This document shows positions 25,530-33,692 of a stretch of DNA of 64,000 nt, in pieces. A program made the position numbers and the translations under genes. A model generated the notes under the pieces. The model was not told the origin of the DNA. It did not search any database and saw only the letters and a list, made by a program, of their open reading frames with translations. Within the stretch, counting starts at the first letter, position 1. Each line of letters opens with the position of its first letter. Source of the DNA: Streptomyces prunicolor NBRC 13075 (GTDB taxonomy: Bacteria; Actinomycetota; Actinomycetes; Streptomycetales; Streptomycetaceae); NCBI RefSeq assembly GCF_000367365.1, contig NZ_BARF01000106.1:1-64000 (forward strand), in the 5' to 3' direction.

Positions 25530-25554
25530 CTCACATAGTGAGTATGCTCAGCAT
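25530..25554. promoter_or_regulatory. Two adjacent palindromes, candidate MarR operator
   Basis: CTCACATAGTGAG (25530-25542, five-base arms) and ATGCTCAGCAT (25544-25554, five-base arms) sit side by side directly before the exporter start. They overlap where the exporter ribosome site or start should be, so binding would block transcription or initiation. Binding by the divergent MarR protein is inferred from position. Confidence 0.6.
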
Positions 25555-27084
25555 GTGCTGCCGTTCCGACGCCCTCCCGTCTCTCCCGTCCCTCCCGTAA
25601 CCTCTGACACCGCTGCCGCCTCCGAGGCCCGAATACGCCTCCGTCTCCGCCCCGGTCAGCGTCTCGTCGTCCCCGTCATGTGCGTCTGCGTGACGTTCAT
25701 CGCGATCGTCGACGGGGCGATCACGACCGTGGCGCTCCCCTCGATCGCCCGCCAGTTCCAGCTGACGACCGCCGCTCTGGACGGGGTGGTCGTGGTCTAC
25801 CCGGTCTGTCTGGCCATGGCCATCCCCGCCTCCGCCTGGCTGGTCGAACGGTTCGGCGCCAAGCGCGTGTTGCTCACCGCTCTCGGGGCGTTCCTCGTCT
25901 CGTCGCTGCTGTGCGGCGCGGCGGCCGACCTCGGTCAACTCATCGCCTCCCGCGCCGTGCAGGGCCTGTCCGCCGGACTGCTCTTCCCGGCCGCTTCCTC
26001 GCTGCTCTACAGCACCTTCAACTCCTGGGAACAGGTGCGGATCTCGCGGTACATGATCGTCCCGCAGCAGATCGCCCCGGCCGTCGCCCCGATGCTCGGC
26101 GGCCTGCTGGTGGACCACCTGTCGTGGCGTTGGGTGTTCTACGTCAACCTGCCGCTGGGGCTGCCCGCCGTCGTGTTCGGGGCGCTTTTCCTCGCCGGGC
26201 ACCGGGGCCACCGGCCCGGCCGCTTCGATCTGACCGGGCTGCTGCTCAGCGCGGCGGCGCTGGGCGGGGTGATGTTCGGCGTCTGCGAGGGTCCCAACCG
26301 CGGCTGGTCCTCCCCCTCCGTCGTCATCGCTCTCGTCCTGGGCACGGTCCTGCTCGCCGCCGCCGTCGCCTTCGAACTGCGTGTCTCCGAGCCGCTGTTG
26401 AAGCTCCGGCTCTTCGCGGACCGGCTCTTCCGGGACACCAACCTGATCAATCTGGTGGGCCTGGTGCCGATCCTCGGCGCGATGTACCTCGGCCCGCTCT
26501 TCCTCCAGCAGGGACAGGGCCGTTCCGCGCTGGAGTCCGGCACGAGCACGTTCCCCGAGGCCTTCGGCGTCCTGCTGACGGTCCAGGTCGCCGGGATCCT
26601 GTACTCCAGGGTCGGCCCCCGGATCATCATCGGCTCGGGCCTGGCCATGGTGAGCGCCGTCCTGCTGCTCCTCGCCACCTGCGACCAGGACACCGGCCTG
26701 TGGACCTTCCGCGGCTACATGTTCCTGCTCGGCATCGGCATGGGCGGGGTCTTCATGCCGACCACGGTGGCCTCGCTTGCCACCCTCTCCCGCAAGGACC
26801 TGGCCCAGGCGTCCACGCTCAACACGGTCGTACGGCAGACCGGAGGCGCCTTCGCACCGGCGGCGGTGACCACGGCCCTGGTCCTGAGCACCCCCACGGC
26901 AGCCGCGGCGAATCCGCCCGTCTCCACCTACCAGCACGCCTACTTGACCCTGGCCGCCCTCGCGGCGGCGACCGCCGTCTTCGCCTTCACCATCCCCGAT
27001 GGCCCGGCCCGCGCCGCGGGGCGCCGCACCACCGCGTCGGGCGGGACCGCTCCGCTGCGACGCCGGCATGAAGAGGCGCGCTGA
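25555..27084 (+). CDS. MFS drug exporter, DHA2 (14-segment) type
   Basis: A 509-residue transporter with about fourteen membrane segments. After a 35-residue polar start it shows FIAIVDGAITTVALPSIARQ, the first-helix motif of EmrB/QacA exporters, then SAGLLFPAASSLLYSTF and the GGLLVDHLSWRWVFYVNLPLG signature of helix five. It should export lipophilic cations or antibiotics by proton antiport. I use the GTG at 25555; no good ribosome site is visible, so leaderless initiation or a later start is possible. It is divergent from and probably repressed by the MarR protein. Confidence 0.9.
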   Translation: MLPFRRPPVSPVPPVTSDTAAASEARIRLRLRPGQRLVVPVMCVCVTFIAIVDGAITTVALPSIARQFQLTTAALDGVVVVYPVCLAMAIPASAWLVERFGAKRVLLTALGAFLVSSLLCGAAADLGQLIASRAVQGLSAGLLFPAASSLLYSTFNSWEQVRISRYMIVPQQIAPAVAPMLGGLLVDHLSWRWVFYVNLPLGLPAVVFGALFLAGHRGHRPGRFDLTGLLLSAAALGGVMFGVCEGPNRGWSSPSVVIALVLGTVLLAAAVAFELRVSEPLLKLRLFADRLFRDTNLINLVGLVPILGAMYLGPLFLQQGQGRSALESGTSTFPEAFGVLLTVQVAGILYSRVGPRIIIGSGLAMVSAVLLLLATCDQDTGLWTFRGYMFLLGIGMGGVFMPTTVASLATLSRKDLAQASTLNTVVRQTGGAFAPAAVTTALVLSTPTAAAANPPVSTYQHAYLTLAALAAATAVFAFTIPDGPARAAGRRTTASGGTAPLRRRHEEAR

Positions 27085-27095
27085 AGCCTGTTCCG

Positions 27096-27132
27096 GAGGG
27101 CCGTGACCGGGGTGGCGCCGACCACGGCTCTC
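27096..27132. terminator. Hairpin between convergent genes
   Basis: GAGGGCCGTG and CACGGCTCTC pair with one mismatch around a 17-base loop. The hairpin sits between the stops of the exporter and the convergent monooxygenase and overlaps the monooxygenase stop codon. It could terminate both, though no T-run follows. Confidence 0.4.
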
Positions 27133-28414
27133 AGGGGGCGACCGGCGAAACCGACCAGGAATCCCGGGAGTTGAGCACGGCGGTCGTGCACCCGGCGAGC
27201 CGCTTGTACCCCTGGGAGACCTCCGTCGCCTGCTCCGCGGGCACCGGGCCGCCGATCTCCTCGGCCAGGGCGATGATCTTCTCCGGGCCCAACTCGCGGT
27301 TGGCCAGCACCAGTTGGTTCAGCGGTTCGCGGCGCAGGTTCTCGTACCACTCCAGGGCCCGTACCGGATCGTCGTGCTGCGAAAGCGTCCAGGCCAGGAC
27401 ACGTGCGTCGACGATCGACTGGGAGCCGCCGTTCATGCCCATCGGGTACATGGGGTGGGCGGCGTCGCCGACCAGGGTCACCCGGCCGAAACTCCAGCGC
27501 GGCAGCGGGTCCCGGTCCACCATCGGGTACTCGTAGATGTCGGTGGAGCCGCGGATCAGTTCGGGCAGATCGACCCAGGGCAGGTCCCATCCAGCTAGCT
27601 CGGCCAGCGCCTCGGCCGTCGGGATCGGGCGGTGGGAGCGGTCCGGATCCTCACCGGGTTCCGGCCGACGGGCCACCTCCAGCACCCAGTTCATCGACGT
27701 GGGGCCGCCCTCGTTCGCCGGGTCGGCCACCGGATAGGCGACGAACTTGTCCCCGGGGCGACCGCCGGCCACCACGATCGCGCGCCCGCCGAGGATGTGC
27801 GGGTGCCGGCTCATCCCCCGCCACATCTGCACGCCGTTCCCGCGCGGGGGCCCTTCTCCGGGATGGAGTTGGGCCCGCAGCCGGGAGTCGATGCCGTCGG
27901 CGCCGACGAGGACGTCGGCCTCGATCACGACGGACGCGCCGGTGTGTCGGTCCACGAAGTGCGCTGTCACGCCCGGCACTTGGTGTTCAAAAGGCCCTTG
28001 GTTCTCAATAGGCCCTTGGTTCTCAAAGCGTTCGAAGGCGATGCCGGTGCGGACCGCGTCGGGCCCGATGCGGGTGCGGACCGCGTCCAGCAGCAGCATC
28101 TGCAACTCGCCCCGGTGGACCGAGTATTGGGGCCACCGATAGCCGGCCGCCACGCCTAGAGGTTCCTCCCAGATCTCGCGTCCCTGCCGGTCGCAGTAGA
28201 CCAGCCGTTCCGGCGGCAGCGCGATGGCGTCCAGGGCGTCGCCGAGGCCGAGTTCGGTGAGTTCGCGTACGGCGTGGGGCAGCAGGTTGATACCGACGCC
28301 GACCGCGTGCAGTTCGCGCGCGGACTCGCAGACGAGCGGCGTCATCCCCGCGGCGTGCAGGCTCAGGGCGGTGACGAGACCGGCGACTCCGCCGCCCACC
28401 ACGACGATCTTCAC
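27131..28414 (-). CDS. FAD-dependent aromatic monooxygenase (group A type)
   Basis: A 427-residue flavoprotein hydroxylase. The dinucleotide fold VVVGGGVAGLVTALSLHAAG starts at residue 4, and the second FAD motif GRVTLVGDAAHPMYPMGMNG is near residue 300. ADVLVGADGIDSRLR matches the DG motif binding FAD and NAD(P)H. Such enzymes hydroxylate phenols or salicylate-like substrates. The start is a GTG at 28414, fixed by GAGGGAGAAC upstream. It contains an 18-base in-frame tandem repeat (27981-28026). It is divergent from a flavin-dependent oxidase gene and may share its control region. Confidence 0.88.
   Translation of the reverse strand: MKIVVVGGGVAGLVTALSLHAAGMTPLVCESARELHAVGVGINLLPHAVRELTELGLGDALDAIALPPERLVYCDRQGREIWEEPLGVAAGYRWPQYSVHRGELQMLLLDAVRTRIGPDAVRTGIAFERFENQGPIENQGPFEHQVPGVTAHFVDRHTGASVVIEADVLVGADGIDSRLRAQLHPGEGPPRGNGVQMWRGMSRHPHILGGRAIVVAGGRPGDKFVAYPVADPANEGGPTSMNWVLEVARRPEPGEDPDRSHRPIPTAEALAELAGWDLPWVDLPELIRGSTDIYEYPMVDRDPLPRWSFGRVTLVGDAAHPMYPMGMNGGSQSIVDARVLAWTLSQHDDPVRALEWYENLRREPLNQLVLANRELGPEKIIALAEEIGGPVPAEQATEVSQGYKRLAGCTTAVLNSRDSWSVSPVAP
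27981..28026 (-). repeat. 18-bp tandem repeat inside the monooxygenase gene
   Basis: Two full 18-base units (27981-27998, 27999-28016) and a partial third (28017-28026) share TGGTTCTCAA and AGGCCCT. They encode repeated ENQGP(I/F) six-residue units in a loop between beta strands, roughly residues 129-145 of the product. The in-frame length means copy change would alter the loop but not break the gene. Confidence 0.8.
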
Positions 28415-28783
28415 GTGTTCTCCCTCTGTGTTCAGGGTCTGACGGCCGACGATGTTTGGCGCCCGACGGCCGGCTGCGCTCGGGTTCCGACGGCCGCCGG
28501 AACGCCGTCGCGAACCGCACGGCCACATAGCCTCGCGACCCCGCGTCCGGAGCGTCGGCCGACTCACCGCCCCCGGCACACACACCACGGCCCGCCGCAC
28601 CAACTCGACCTGGAACGTTGCCAGTTCAGCAGGTGCGACAAGAACGACTCCCGGCACGGACACCGACGACAGCTTATCCGGAGGAACCACCTCCAGGTAA
28701 GATGATGTTGTTGCGCGGCGGCTTGATCCCGCTCGGAGCAGCACTGTCCTTTGTGGATCGGACGCCAGAGAAGGAAGCCCCCG
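28415..28783. other. Divergent control region of the monooxygenase cluster
   Basis: About 370 bases between the leftward monooxygenase and the rightward acyl-CoA dehydrogenase-like gene, with no coding signal I trust. It holds the palindrome described at 28680-28703. Promoters for both directions presumably lie here, but I could not fix the leftward one. Confidence 0.45.
28680..28703. promoter_or_regulatory. Palindrome followed by a -10-like hexamer
   Basis: GGAGG and CCTCC (28680-28684 and 28690-28694) flank a five-base spacer; outer bases extend the pairing partly. TAAGAT at 28698-28703 fits a -10 hexamer reading towards the gene at 28784, placing the palindrome in the promoter spacer, as for a repressor site. 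No convincing -35 is seen. Confidence 0.35.
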
Positions 28784-29983
28784 ATGACTCACCTGAACAG
28801 CCGGGATCGCTTACCGCAGAGGGCCGCCGAGGCCCAACTCATCCATATGGCACGGTTCGTGGCGCCGGCCGTGGCGGCCCACGTCGAACAGACCGAGCAG
28901 CAGCGCGCGTTGGCCGAGCCCAGCGCGAAGGCCCTGCGCGAGGCCGGGCTGTTCACCCTGGGTACGCCGCGCCGCCACGGCGGTCATGGCGCCGGTGTGC
29001 GCACCGCCGTGGACGTGTGTGCCGAGCTGGCCGCGGGATGCGTGTCGAGCTCCTGGCTCGTCGGCATCGCCTACGGGGCCGCGCTGTTCGCCTCGCAACT
29101 GCCCGACGCGGTCCGTACCGAGATCTGGGCGTCGGACCCGGATGCCCTGCTCTGCGGGGCCGCGAATCCGTCCGGCACGGTCACGGCGGTACCCGGCGGC
29201 CTCGAACTCGGCGGGCGGTGGCCGTGGATATCCGGCATCGACCATGCGGCCTGGGTGCTGTTGGGCATCGTCCGGGAGGACCGCGGCCGACCGGAGCGCG
29301 GGCTGGCCCTGGTCCCCGCGTCCGAACTGACGGTGGCGGACACCTGGCACATGGCCGGTATGCGCGGCACCGGAAGCCGGACGGCGACGGCGGAGCAACT
29401 CTTCGTCCCGGACGAGCGGTTCGTGTCGTTCGCGGAGATCGCCGAGGGCATCGGCGTCCGGCGTCATCCGGGCGAGGCCCGGGTCGTCTTCCCGCTGTCC
29501 ATCAACCTGCCGCTGGTGGGCACGGGCGTAGGCATCGCCCGCGGCGCCCTGGAACTGGTCGTCCGGGACCTCGCGGGCGGCAAGCGGTCCGTCTCCCCCC
29601 TGCACACCCACACGGCGGACGCGGCTCCGCACCAGCTGAACATCGCCCAGGCCGCCACGCTGATCGACTCGGCCAGACTGCACGTACGGCGCGCGGCCGA
29701 CGAGATCGACGAGGCCGCACGCGAGGGACGGCGCCCCGACCTGGAGACCCGGGCGCGGCTGCGGATGGACGGCAGCCACGCGATGCGCTGCGCCCGCGAC
29801 GCGGTCAGTCTGCTGCTGGACACGGCCGGCGCGAGCAGCTTCTCCGACGACTCGGCGCTGCAGCGCGCGTGGCGCGACATCGGGACGGCCTCCCGCCACG
29901 CGGCCCTGAGCGTCGAGACCAGCCGGGAGCTCTACGGCCGCGTCCTGCTCGGCAGGCCGCTCCCCCACACCGACGTCGTCTGA
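28784..29983 (+). CDS. Acyl-CoA dehydrogenase-fold flavin monooxygenase (HsaA/HpaB-like)
   Basis: A 399-residue protein of the acyl-CoA dehydrogenase fold. The N-terminal helical part has FTLGTPRRHGGHGAGVRTAV, a central beta domain carries GGRWPWISGIDHAAWVLLG, and the C-terminal helical domain ends with VETSRELYGRVLLGRP. This arrangement fits two-component group D hydroxylases rather than fatty-acid dehydrogenases: no catalytic Glu of the latter is evident. The ATG at 28784 follows AGAAGGAAG. Codon 10 is TTA (28811-28813), so translation in Streptomyces would depend on the bldA leucyl tRNA. It is followed by an SDR gene in the same direction. Confidence 0.82.
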   Translation: MTHLNSRDRLPQRAAEAQLIHMARFVAPAVAAHVEQTEQQRALAEPSAKALREAGLFTLGTPRRHGGHGAGVRTAVDVCAELAAGCVSSSWLVGIAYGAALFASQLPDAVRTEIWASDPDALLCGAANPSGTVTAVPGGLELGGRWPWISGIDHAAWVLLGIVREDRGRPERGLALVPASELTVADTWHMAGMRGTGSRTATAEQLFVPDERFVSFAEIAEGIGVRRHPGEARVVFPLSINLPLVGTGVGIARGALELVVRDLAGGKRSVSPLHTHTADAAPHQLNIAQAATLIDSARLHVRRAADEIDEAAREGRRPDLETRARLRMDGSHAMRCARDAVSLLLDTAGASSFSDDSALQRAWRDIGTASRHAALSVETSRELYGRVLLGRPLPHTDVV

Positions 29984-30004
29984 TCCCCAGCGCTCACGTC
30001 ACCC

Positions 30005-30046
30005 GACACCGACACCGGCACCAGCACCAGCACCAGCACCAGCACC
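30005..30046 (+). repeat. Hexanucleotide repeat directly before a ribosome site
   Basis: Seven units of six bases (GACACC, GACACC, GGCACC, then AGCACC four times) end exactly where the GAAGGAG ribosome site of the SDR gene begins at 30047. The tract is non-coding and lies in the 80-base gap after the oxidase gene. Confidence 0.85.
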
Positions 30047-30063
30047 GAAGGAGACCCGGACCG

Positions 30064-30849
30064 ATGGGCACCCCCCAACCCTCGGCAGACCCGACCACCC
30101 ACCCGGCACCGGAACGCAAGGTCGCTCTGGTCACCGGCGCAGCCCGTGGCATCGGCGCCGCGATCGCCGCCGAACTGCACCGACGCGGCCTGCGGGTGGC
30201 CCTGCTGGACCAGGACGACACCGGCGCCCGCGCCCTGGCCAAGTCCCTTGATCCGGACGGGGATTCCGCCATGGCGGTGCACGCCGACGTCAGCGACCCC
30301 GAGGGGACAGAGCGTGCGGTGCGGGCGGTGTCCTCGGCGTGGCGCAGTCCCGATGTGCTGGTCAACAACGCGGCGCGGACGGCGCCCGGCTCGGTGTGGG
30401 ACGTCGATCTCGACGAGTGGGACGCGCTCATGGCCACCAATCTGCGCAGCGTGCTCGTCCTCACCCGCCTCTGCGCACCGGCGATGCGGGAGCGCGGCTG
30501 GGGCCGTGTCATCAACCTCGCGTCGCTCGCGGGGCAGCAGGGCGGGCTGGTCGCCGGTCCGCACTACGCGGCGGCGAAGGCGGGGGTGCTGGTGCTGACC
30601 AAGGTCTTCGCGCAGGAGCTCGCTGCCCACGGTGTCACTGTCAACGCGGTGGCTCCCGCGGCCGTACAGACGCCCGTGATGGACGATCTCCCGGCCGAGG
30701 CCTTGCAACGTGCCGCCGACCGGATTCCCGTGGGCCGGTTCGGGCGGCCGGAGGAGGTGGCCGCCCTCGTGGGACACCTGGCGGGGGAGGACACCGGGTA
30801 CATCACCGGCGCGACCCTCGACGTCAACGGCGGATTGTTCATGAGATGA
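30064..30849 (+). CDS. SDR-family dehydrogenase/reductase
   Basis: A 261-residue classical short-chain dehydrogenase. The cofactor loop VTGAARGIGAAIAAEL, the NNAA strand end, the catalytic Ser in NLASLAG and the YAAAK pair are all present, and the C-terminal GYITGATLDVNGG is typical of FabG-like enzymes. An Asp after the second strand (LLDQDD) points to NAD rather than NADP. About 20 N-terminal residues precede the fold. The upstream flavin oxidase gene and divergent monooxygenase suggest a role in breakdown or tailoring of an aromatic or alicyclic compound. Confidence 0.9.
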   Translation: MGTPQPSADPTTHPAPERKVALVTGAARGIGAAIAAELHRRGLRVALLDQDDTGARALAKSLDPDGDSAMAVHADVSDPEGTERAVRAVSSAWRSPDVLVNNAARTAPGSVWDVDLDEWDALMATNLRSVLVLTRLCAPAMRERGWGRVINLASLAGQQGGLVAGPHYAAAKAGVLVLTKVFAQELAAHGVTVNAVAPAAVQTPVMDDLPAEALQRAADRIPVGRFGRPEEVAALVGHLAGEDTGYITGATLDVNGGLFMR

Positions 30850-30889
30850 CGGCAAGGGCCCGGCGTAAGGTGCGGAGGTCGGAAGGGAC

Positions 30890-33673
30890 ATGCACATGGA
30901 CGGGGATGGACCTGCGCGGACGGGTCCCGCTGAGCAGCTGATCGGGCGCGATCACGACCTGGGACTGGTCCGGGGTTTCGTCGACGAGGCCATGGTCTCG
31001 GGCGGGGCTCTGCTGTTGTCCGGTGACGCGGGAGTCGGCAAGACGGTGTTGCTTGACGCCGCGGCCGGACAGACGCACGGCGCGGGCGCGCGGGTCGTGC
31101 GGGCCGCCGGTGTGGAGTTCGAGAGCACCATCAGTTTCGCCGGTCTGCACCAGGTCCTTCAGCCGCTGCTGGCCGGGCTCGACCGGCTGACCGACCCGTA
31201 CCGCACCGCCCTGAGTGTCGCGCTGGGCCTGGACCAGGGCGCGCCGTCCGATCAGCTGCTGGTGTCGAACGCGGCGCTGACCCTGCTCGTCCAGGCCGCC
31301 GCGGACCGCCCGTTGCTGGTGATCGTCGACGACCTCCCGTGGCTGGACCGTGCCAGCGCCGTGGTGCTGGGCTTCGTCGCCCGCCGTCTGGCCGGCAGCC
31401 GGGTCGGCTTCCTCGGCGCCTACCGGTCGGGGGAAGGAAGCTTCTTCGAGCGCGGCGGGGTACCCCATCACCACGTACAGCCTCTCGATACGACGGCTGC
31501 GGCGGCGCTGATCGAGGCTCGTTCCCCGTCCCTGGCCCCGCGCGTCCGTGAGCGCCTGTTGACGGAGGCGCAGGGCAATCCGCTGGCCCTGCTGGAGCTG
31601 CCCGTGGCGCTCACCGGTCCGCAGCGCTCCGGCGCCGCGGTGCCCGAACTGCTGCCGCTGAGCCACCGCCTCCAGGCCGTGTTCGCGTCCCGCGTCGAGA
31701 CCCTGCCCGCGTCCACCCGGCTGCTCCTGCTGTACGCGGTCCTGGACGGCACCGGCGATCTGCGGGTCCTCGCGGCGGCCACGCCTCAGGGGACCGGCAC
31801 GGAGGACCTGGCGCACGCGGAGCGGGCCGGACTCGTGGACGCGACCACCGGACGGCTGGCGTTCCGCCATCCCCTGACGCGCTCCGCCGTCGTGGAACTC
31901 GCCACCAGCGAGCAGGGCCGCGAGGTGCATCGTGCCCTCGCGGAGTACTGGGCCGACCGCCCCGAGCGACGCGCCTGGCATCTCGCCCATGCCACGGTCG
32001 AGCCCACCGAGGACGTCGCGAGCCTGCTGGAGGCGGTGGCGCGCGACACCGTGCGGCGCGGTGACGCGGGCGGCGCCATCGCCGCGCTGCTGCGTGCAGC
32101 CGAGCTGAGCCCGCGCGGTTACGAACGCAGTCGCCGGATCGCCGAGGCGGCCTATCTCGGCGCGGATCTGACCGGCGATCTGCGCGATGTGCCCCGGCTG
32201 CTCGAAGAGGCGCGCCTGGCCGACGGCGGCCGGGCGGGGCCGTTGGTCGCCGCCGTCGCGGCGGCACACCACATCCTCCTCAGCGGTGAGGGCGACCTGG
32301 ACACCGCCCACCGGCTGCTCGTCGGCGCGATCGACATGCAGCACCAGCCGTACGACGCCACCGATCCGACCATGATCGACGCGCTGTACACCCTCGCCTG
32401 GCTGTGCCAGAGCAGCCAGCGTGCCGAACTCTGGAAGCCGTTGCACCGGGCGCTCGGCCTGCTGAAACCGGAGATCCCGGACCAACTCGCCCTGACCGTC
32501 GGCACGATGGCCGATCCGGCGCGTACGGCGCCGCCCGCGCTCGGGAAGCTCGACGAGGCCATCGCCTCCCTGGACCAGGAGGCCGACCCGGTCCGCGTCA
32601 TCCGGCTCGCCATGACGTCCCTCTATGTGGACCGGTTGCCGGCGTGCCGGACGGCGCTGCGACGGGTGCTCCGCGACGGGCGGGACAACAGCTCGCTCAC
32701 CGTGGAGATCCAGGGGCTGGTGTACCTGGGCCGTGACCATTTCGCGGCGGGTGAGTGGGACGAGCTGGAGGCCCAGGCCGCACAGGGCCGGGACCTGGGT
32801 GACGCGCACAGCTACCAGCTGCTGTCGACGGAGTTCCTGTACCAACGTGCGCTGGTCGCCGCCGCCCGCGGCGACGAGACCACCACTCGGGCCCTCACGG
32901 ACGAGATGACCCTGTGGGCGACACCGCGCGGTGTCGGCTCCTATCTGTCCTGCGCGTCGCACGCGAGGGCGCTCGCCGCGCTCGGCCAGGGCCGGTTCGA
33001 GGACGCCTACCGGCACGCGTGCGCCATCAGCCGCGCGGGCGAGCTGGCCTCGCACGTCCCGCCGGCCCTGTTCGTCGTCATGGACCTCGTCGAGTCCGCG
33101 GTCAGAACGGGCCGCGCATCGGAGGCGACGGCTCATGCCGCGGCGGCTGACGAGGCGGGCGTCGCCGCGATCTCGCCGCGGCTCGCCCTGCTCGTGAAGG
33201 CGTCGGCGGCGATCGCCGCCGACGACCAGGAAGCGCTCGGCCTCTTCGAGGAGGCGCTCGCCGTGCCCGGCACCGACCGCTGGCCCTTCGAACTGGCCCG
33301 GGTCCGCCTGGCCTATGGCGAACGCCTCCGCCGGCTGAAGTCCACCACAGAGGCGCGCACCCAACTCGCCGACGCCATCGACACGTTCGAGCGGCTCGGC
33401 GCCCGCCCCTGGACCGCCCGGGCGGGCAACGAGCTGCGGGCGACCGGCCTGTCCGTCACGGCCGCCGGGGCCACCGGCCAGGCGTCACTGACTCCCCAGC
33501 AACGGGAGATCGCCCTGCTCGCGGCGGCCGGCCTCACCAACAAGCAGATCGCCGAACGCCTCTTCCTCTCCCCCCGCACCGTCGCCGCCCATCTGCACCA
33601 GCTCTTCCCGAAACTGGGCGTGGCCTCCCGCGCCGCGTTGCGCGACGCGCTGGCGGACCTGCCGCCTGACTAG
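30890..33673 (+). CDS. LAL-type LuxR-family transcriptional regulator
   Basis: A 927-residue large ATP-binding LuxR regulator. The P-loop SGDAGVGKTVLLDAAAG lies at about residues 43-59 and the Walker B-like LLVIVDDLPWLDRAS near 144-158. A long helical TPR-like middle follows. The C-terminal LuxR helix-turn-helix has LTPQQREIALLAAAGLTNKQ, IAERLFLSPRTVAAHL. Such proteins activate nearby catabolic or biosynthetic clusters on binding ATP and inducer. The ATG at 30890 follows GGAAGGGA. It starts 40 bases after the SDR gene and so probably regulates, or is co-transcribed with, the flavin-enzyme cluster to its left. Confidence 0.92.
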   Translation: MHMDGDGPARTGPAEQLIGRDHDLGLVRGFVDEAMVSGGALLLSGDAGVGKTVLLDAAAGQTHGAGARVVRAAGVEFESTISFAGLHQVLQPLLAGLDRLTDPYRTALSVALGLDQGAPSDQLLVSNAALTLLVQAAADRPLLVIVDDLPWLDRASAVVLGFVARRLAGSRVGFLGAYRSGEGSFFERGGVPHHHVQPLDTTAAAALIEARSPSLAPRVRERLLTEAQGNPLALLELPVALTGPQRSGAAVPELLPLSHRLQAVFASRVETLPASTRLLLLYAVLDGTGDLRVLAAATPQGTGTEDLAHAERAGLVDATTGRLAFRHPLTRSAVVELATSEQGREVHRALAEYWADRPERRAWHLAHATVEPTEDVASLLEAVARDTVRRGDAGGAIAALLRAAELSPRGYERSRRIAEAAYLGADLTGDLRDVPRLLEEARLADGGRAGPLVAAVAAAHHILLSGEGDLDTAHRLLVGAIDMQHQPYDATDPTMIDALYTLAWLCQSSQRAELWKPLHRALGLLKPEIPDQLALTVGTMADPARTAPPALGKLDEAIASLDQEADPVRVIRLAMTSLYVDRLPACRTALRRVLRDGRDNSSLTVEIQGLVYLGRDHFAAGEWDELEAQAAQGRDLGDAHSYQLLSTEFLYQRALVAAARGDETTTRALTDEMTLWATPRGVGSYLSCASHARALAALGQGRFEDAYRHACAISRAGELASHVPPALFVVMDLVESAVRTGRASEATAHAAAADEAGVAAISPRLALLVKASAAIAADDQEALGLFEEALAVPGTDRWPFELARVRLAYGERLRRLKSTTEARTQLADAIDTFERLGARPWTARAGNELRATGLSVTAAGATGQASLTPQQREIALLAAAGLTNKQIAERLFLSPRTVAAHLHQLFPKLGVASRAALRDALADLPPD

Positions 33674-33692
33674 AGCGGCAGGGGTGCTCGGC

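Noticed and set aside
27131..33673. Complete antibiotic biosynthetic cluster around the flavin enzymes
   Set aside because: No synthase or assembly-line gene is present; the set fits a small catabolic or tailoring cluster.
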